Below the pieces are notes generated by a model, which was not told the origin of the DNA, made no database searches, and was given only the letters and a program-made list of their open reading frames with translations. The translations under genes were made by a program, and so were the position numbers. A stretch of 64,000 bases of DNA from Mermis nigrescens. Lineage: Eukaryota > Nematoda > Enoplea > Mermithida > Mermithidae. The stretch lies in the NCBI GenBank assembly GCA_036768485.1, contig JAVLUZ010000169.1, forward strand, positions 1,353,314 to 1,417,313. The letters are read 5' to 3'. Below, in pieces: positions 61,806 to 64,000 of the stretch. How positions within the stretch are numbered: position 1 is the first letter of the stretch; every line of letters starts with the position of its first letter.

Positions 61806-62810
61806 ATGGATGTGGGCGTCATAGAGGTAAGGGCAATAATTGACGTAGATGCATTCTACAATGGTGGATATAAGAAGGTGACCACTGACTTTGACCAAAC
61901 CTTGTTGGAACCATGTTCTGCGGGTTTTTGCCAACGGTTAGGGCTCCCTATTTGTACCACTATTGCTAGAATCTTTATGTTATTATTTCGTCAGGCCAAT
62001 GTCATGAATATTCCGGCCTTCCATATAAAGAACTGGATCAATTGCAACCATGCGAGTAAGGTTTCAGATGAACAGCTGATGCTTATGGGCCATTTGGCCA
62101 CACAACAATTAGGCATAGCATTGGCTCTCATACTGTGCAGTCCGGTAAGTATGTGGCCCAGGGAACTGGAATATGCTATAATAGCATTTACTGAGAAACT
62201 TAGAGCTAACTGGCTCTTTACCAGTAATGTAATGCGTTCCAGTGTCTTCTTGAAGGCAGTAATCCAAGAGGAATCGGTAGCCAAGGTTCAAGAGTGCACA
62301 TATGCCATGGACACCTGTACGCTGGAAGAACTAGCAGTAGTAAGTAAGGTAAGTATGGTCTCTGAACCACAAAAAGAAGCAGAAGCTCTGGGGGACTTAG
62401 CCAAGCTATCGAACCAGATGTCTTTTGTGGATCCGCATGGTCAGGCATCATTTGAACAACCTTGGATTGGACTAGAGGTTAGGGTTGGTGAGGGTCTAGG
62501 AGGGAGGCCTATGGTTCCTAACCAGGTTCGAACCCTTAAGCCCAGGTCTGTTCCCAGGTCCATCCTCGAACTCGTTAAAATCTTTGTTGATGAAGTTGCT
62601 GCATATGCTCTAAATTTGCCATTCTGTTTATTTTTACGTTATAATTATATGTATGCAAAATACCGCTATGTTGCTGCTAAGGTTGCCTGTATTCTACAAC
62701 AGCAGGGCAAGCGTCATTTCCTGTGGTTTGTCCGCAGTCGGCTTTTCAAATTTTTGATGGGGAAAGTGTCAGGTTGGATTTGGACCCAGGTTTGGCATTT
62801 GGGCGTCTGA
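61806..62810 (+). CDS. 3' accessory ORF b, unknown
   Basis: Starts at ATG 61806 in good context (GCAGCCATGG) just after the MITE: MDVGVIEVRAIIDVDAFYNG. Ends TGA 62808-62810. Helical, Ala/Leu-rich, no convincing signal peptide, fusion peptide or glycosylation pattern of an envelope protein, and no capsid or enzyme motif. Contains two more GGTAAGTAT sites (62141-62149, 62349-62357). The frame stays open past the TGA into ORF c. Confidence 0.5.
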   Translation: MDVGVIEVRAIIDVDAFYNGGYKKVTTDFDQTLLEPCSAGFCQRLGLPICTTIARIFMLLFRQANVMNIPAFHIKNWINCNHASKVSDEQLMLMGHLATQQLGIALALILCSPVSMWPRELEYAIIAFTEKLRANWLFTSNVMRSSVFLKAVIQEESVAKVQECTYAMDTCTLEELAVVSKVSMVSEPQKEAEALGDLAKLSNQMSFVDPHGQASFEQPWIGLEVRVGEGLGGRPMVPNQVRTLKPRSVPRSILELVKIFVDEVAAYALNLPFCLFLRYNYMYAKYRYVAAKVACILQQQGKRHFLWFVRSRLFKFLMGKVSGWIWTQVWHLGV

Positions 62811-63662
62811 ACCAGGCAGGAACATTTTTTGCTCGAACAACACATGCCAGGAACTCTGCTACGTTGGGCCATGCACCAGCGGGTGTTTGGAAGACTGCGC
62901 TCGGATCGTGTCAAGAAAGGACATTCAGTTGCCCAGGTCCAGGCTCCATTGTTCTACGCACTAATTGGGCGAGTCCGGTTGCCACAACATTCATTCTGGT
63001 TGCGGCGCTTGAGAGCCCAGCGGGTGCGTTACATGCAGCAAAGCCGCCTTGCTCGTCGAGCAGACTATTTGAAGGGGCGTCTTCAGTGGTTGGCCAAGGC
63101 CAGGGAGCGTTGTTCCAAGAAGATGGACCCAGGATGTGCGCCTGTTGGACTTGCTAGTCCTCAGTTCGTACCTCCTCTGATAGCAGCCAGTATTGATGAA
63201 GTGGCCAAAAACCAGTCATCAGCTGTGATGGCTTGGTTGCAGACCATTAACAAACACTTTATAGGTGAACCAGGCTATGTCCAGTGGCGACAGCAGAATC
63301 CGCCAGTGATTCCAGCAGGAATTTTCGGCTGGGAGGAAAAGGCCCGACTTTGGATGGAAGCCGGCCAACAATATGATGACTGGCGTAGATGGACTGCTAC
63401 CCAGCAACCAGTGATTCCGCAGATTCCGACCATGCCGGATCGTACCGGGATATGGGTGCAACAGCACCAGGCCCATTCTACAACCCAAGAGAGCCGAATC
63501 GCTCACATTAAGGCTCTACTCTTGGAGCATCGACGTTACGGGCGAATGACTGCCGAAGCTGCCGCAACTGAATATGTTCGTTTTGGCCACAGTGGTCTCG
63601 ACGAATATATTGAACATTTGCTTGCCCAGGATCAACGTCACAGGCGACCAAGGCAGAAATAA
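62811..63662 (+). CDS. 3' accessory ORF c, in frame with ORF b
   Basis: Open from the codon after ORF b's TGA; first ATG at 62844 in-frame segment MPGTLLRWAMHQRVFGRL (an upstream CTG/TTG at ~62829). Arg- and Trp-rich: LRRLRAQRVRYMQQSRLARR, later AWLQTINKHFIGEPGYVQWR and DDWRRWTATQQPVIPQIP. The basic composition suggests nucleic-acid binding. No family recognised. Confidence 0.45.
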   Translation, partial: TRQEHFLLEQHMPGTLLRWAMHQRVFGRLRSDRVKKGHSVAQVQAPLFYALIGRVRLPQHSFWLRRLRAQRVRYMQQSRLARRADYLKGRLQWLAKARERCSKKMDPGCAPVGLASPQFVPPLIAASIDEVAKNQSSAVMAWLQTINKHFIGEPGYVQWRQQNPPVIPAGIFGWEEKARLWMEAGQQYDDWRRWTATQQPVIPQIPTMPDRTGIWVQQHQAHSTTQESRIAHIKALLLEHRRYGRMTAEAAATEYVRFGHSGLDEYIEHLLAQDQRHRRPRQK

Positions 63663-63878
63663 AGACATACATTGTACATTTGTATCATATTTCATCATTA
63701 ATTGAGTAACATTTTTGTTCATGCTTATTTGCGCATTTAATGTATTATTGCTGTAAATATTGCATGTTATTTTTGTGTTGCGCTATTTAGTAAAAATAAG
63801 TAGTGTTATCTATCAGCGAGTAGTTATAATGTTACCGCCACTGAGTGCTCACAGGAGCTCAAAGCTTGGGAGGAAATG
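63663..63878 (+). other. 3' untranslated region and purine tract
   Basis: AT-rich sequence ending in GCTTGGGAGGAAATG directly before the LTR; GGGAGGAAA is the likely polypurine tract for plus-strand priming. Confidence 0.65.
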
Positions 63879-64000
63879 TGTTGTGTACATGTTTTTGCAC
63901 ACTTCTGCAAACTTGATATACAATATATCACTTGTAGAAAGTTTGAGTTTATTCGCATAAGTACTTAATCTGCAATTGCTGAATTTATATCACAAAGCAG
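63879..64000 (+). repeat. 3' LTR (first 122 bp)
   Basis: Identical to 52967-53088 except C to T at 63936. Continues beyond the window. Confidence 0.9.

Larger units (their letters stand above)
52967..64000 (+). mobile_element. Ty3/Gypsy LTR retrotransposon (right LTR cut by window end)
   Basis: Order LTR, Gag-protease, RT-RNase H-integrase, extra 3' ORFs, purine tract, LTR. The first 122 bp of the two LTRs differ at one position, so the insertion is young. The left LTR interrupts the right arm of element 3. An M1 MITE lies in the 3' ORF region. Confidence 0.92.

Noticed and set aside
61806..63662. Envelope gene of an errantivirus-like retrotransposon
   Set aside because: No signal peptide, furin site, fusion peptide or C-terminal anchor; composition is Arg/Trp-rich in the distal part.

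Overview
The window is a piece of a eukaryotic nuclear genome, most likely an invertebrate, and possibly an arthropod. It is AT-rich and consists almost entirely of nested transposable elements. I recognise no host gene. The main content is: (1) a nearly complete Polinton/Maverick, a virus-like DNA transposon, at 11099-25219 on the minus strand; (2) a decayed, left-truncated relative at 40736-48212 on the plus strand; (3) a palindromic remnant of a third, divergent Polinton-like element at 48243-52966; (4) a young Ty3/Gypsy LTR retrotransposon from 52967 past the window end. Around these lie two near-identical 1,737-bp Harbinger deletion derivatives (1783-3519, 38444-40180), an array of three head-to-tail Helitron-like copies (25397-29679), at least seven hAT-type MITEs with 8-bp target duplications, mariner-type and other MITEs, and a long repeat present twice in inverted orientation (6134-9206 and 11045-32674).

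Layout. 1-1.4 kb: remnant of a Gypsy-type Gag. 1.8-11 kb: Harbinger, MITEs and the first copy of the long repeat. 11-30 kb: the second repeat copy, split by the Polinton and by the Helitron array. The unsplit copy at 8390-9206 gives the empty site for both insertions: 817 bp against 816 bp once the insertions and one 6-bp duplication are removed. 30-38 kb: rest of the repeat, MITEs and unrecognised sequence. 38-48 kb: Harbinger copies abutting Polinton 2. 48-53 kb: inverted-repeat element. 53-64 kb: LTR retrotransposon.

Polinton 1 carries, in transcription order: protein-primed type DNA polymerase B, a one-TM protein, a Cys-rich protein, integrase with chromodomain, a small Cys-finger protein, an unknown protein, packaging ATPase, three small virion-type proteins, major capsid, adenain-type protease, minor capsid and, last, a complete TATA-binding protein (TBP) core. 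Most frame breaks fall in homopolymers.

Two features look new to me. First, the element encodes a TBP with all four DNA-kinking phenylalanines, and eight TATA-type boxes stand in front of its transcription units, which suggests a self-encoded TATA-dependent transcription system. Second, two intergenic gaps contain complete HDV-like self-cleaving ribozyme folds (20076-20144 and 17303-17374), with a third in Polinton 2 (41961-42033). They share topology and L3/J4-2 signatures, and the stems covary. Each has an A-rich tract just upstream of the predicted cleavage site and the next gene's TATA box within about 10 bp downstream. The repeated order gene / A-tract / ribozyme / TATA / gene suggests the ribozymes form mRNA 3' ends or insulate neighbouring transcription units.
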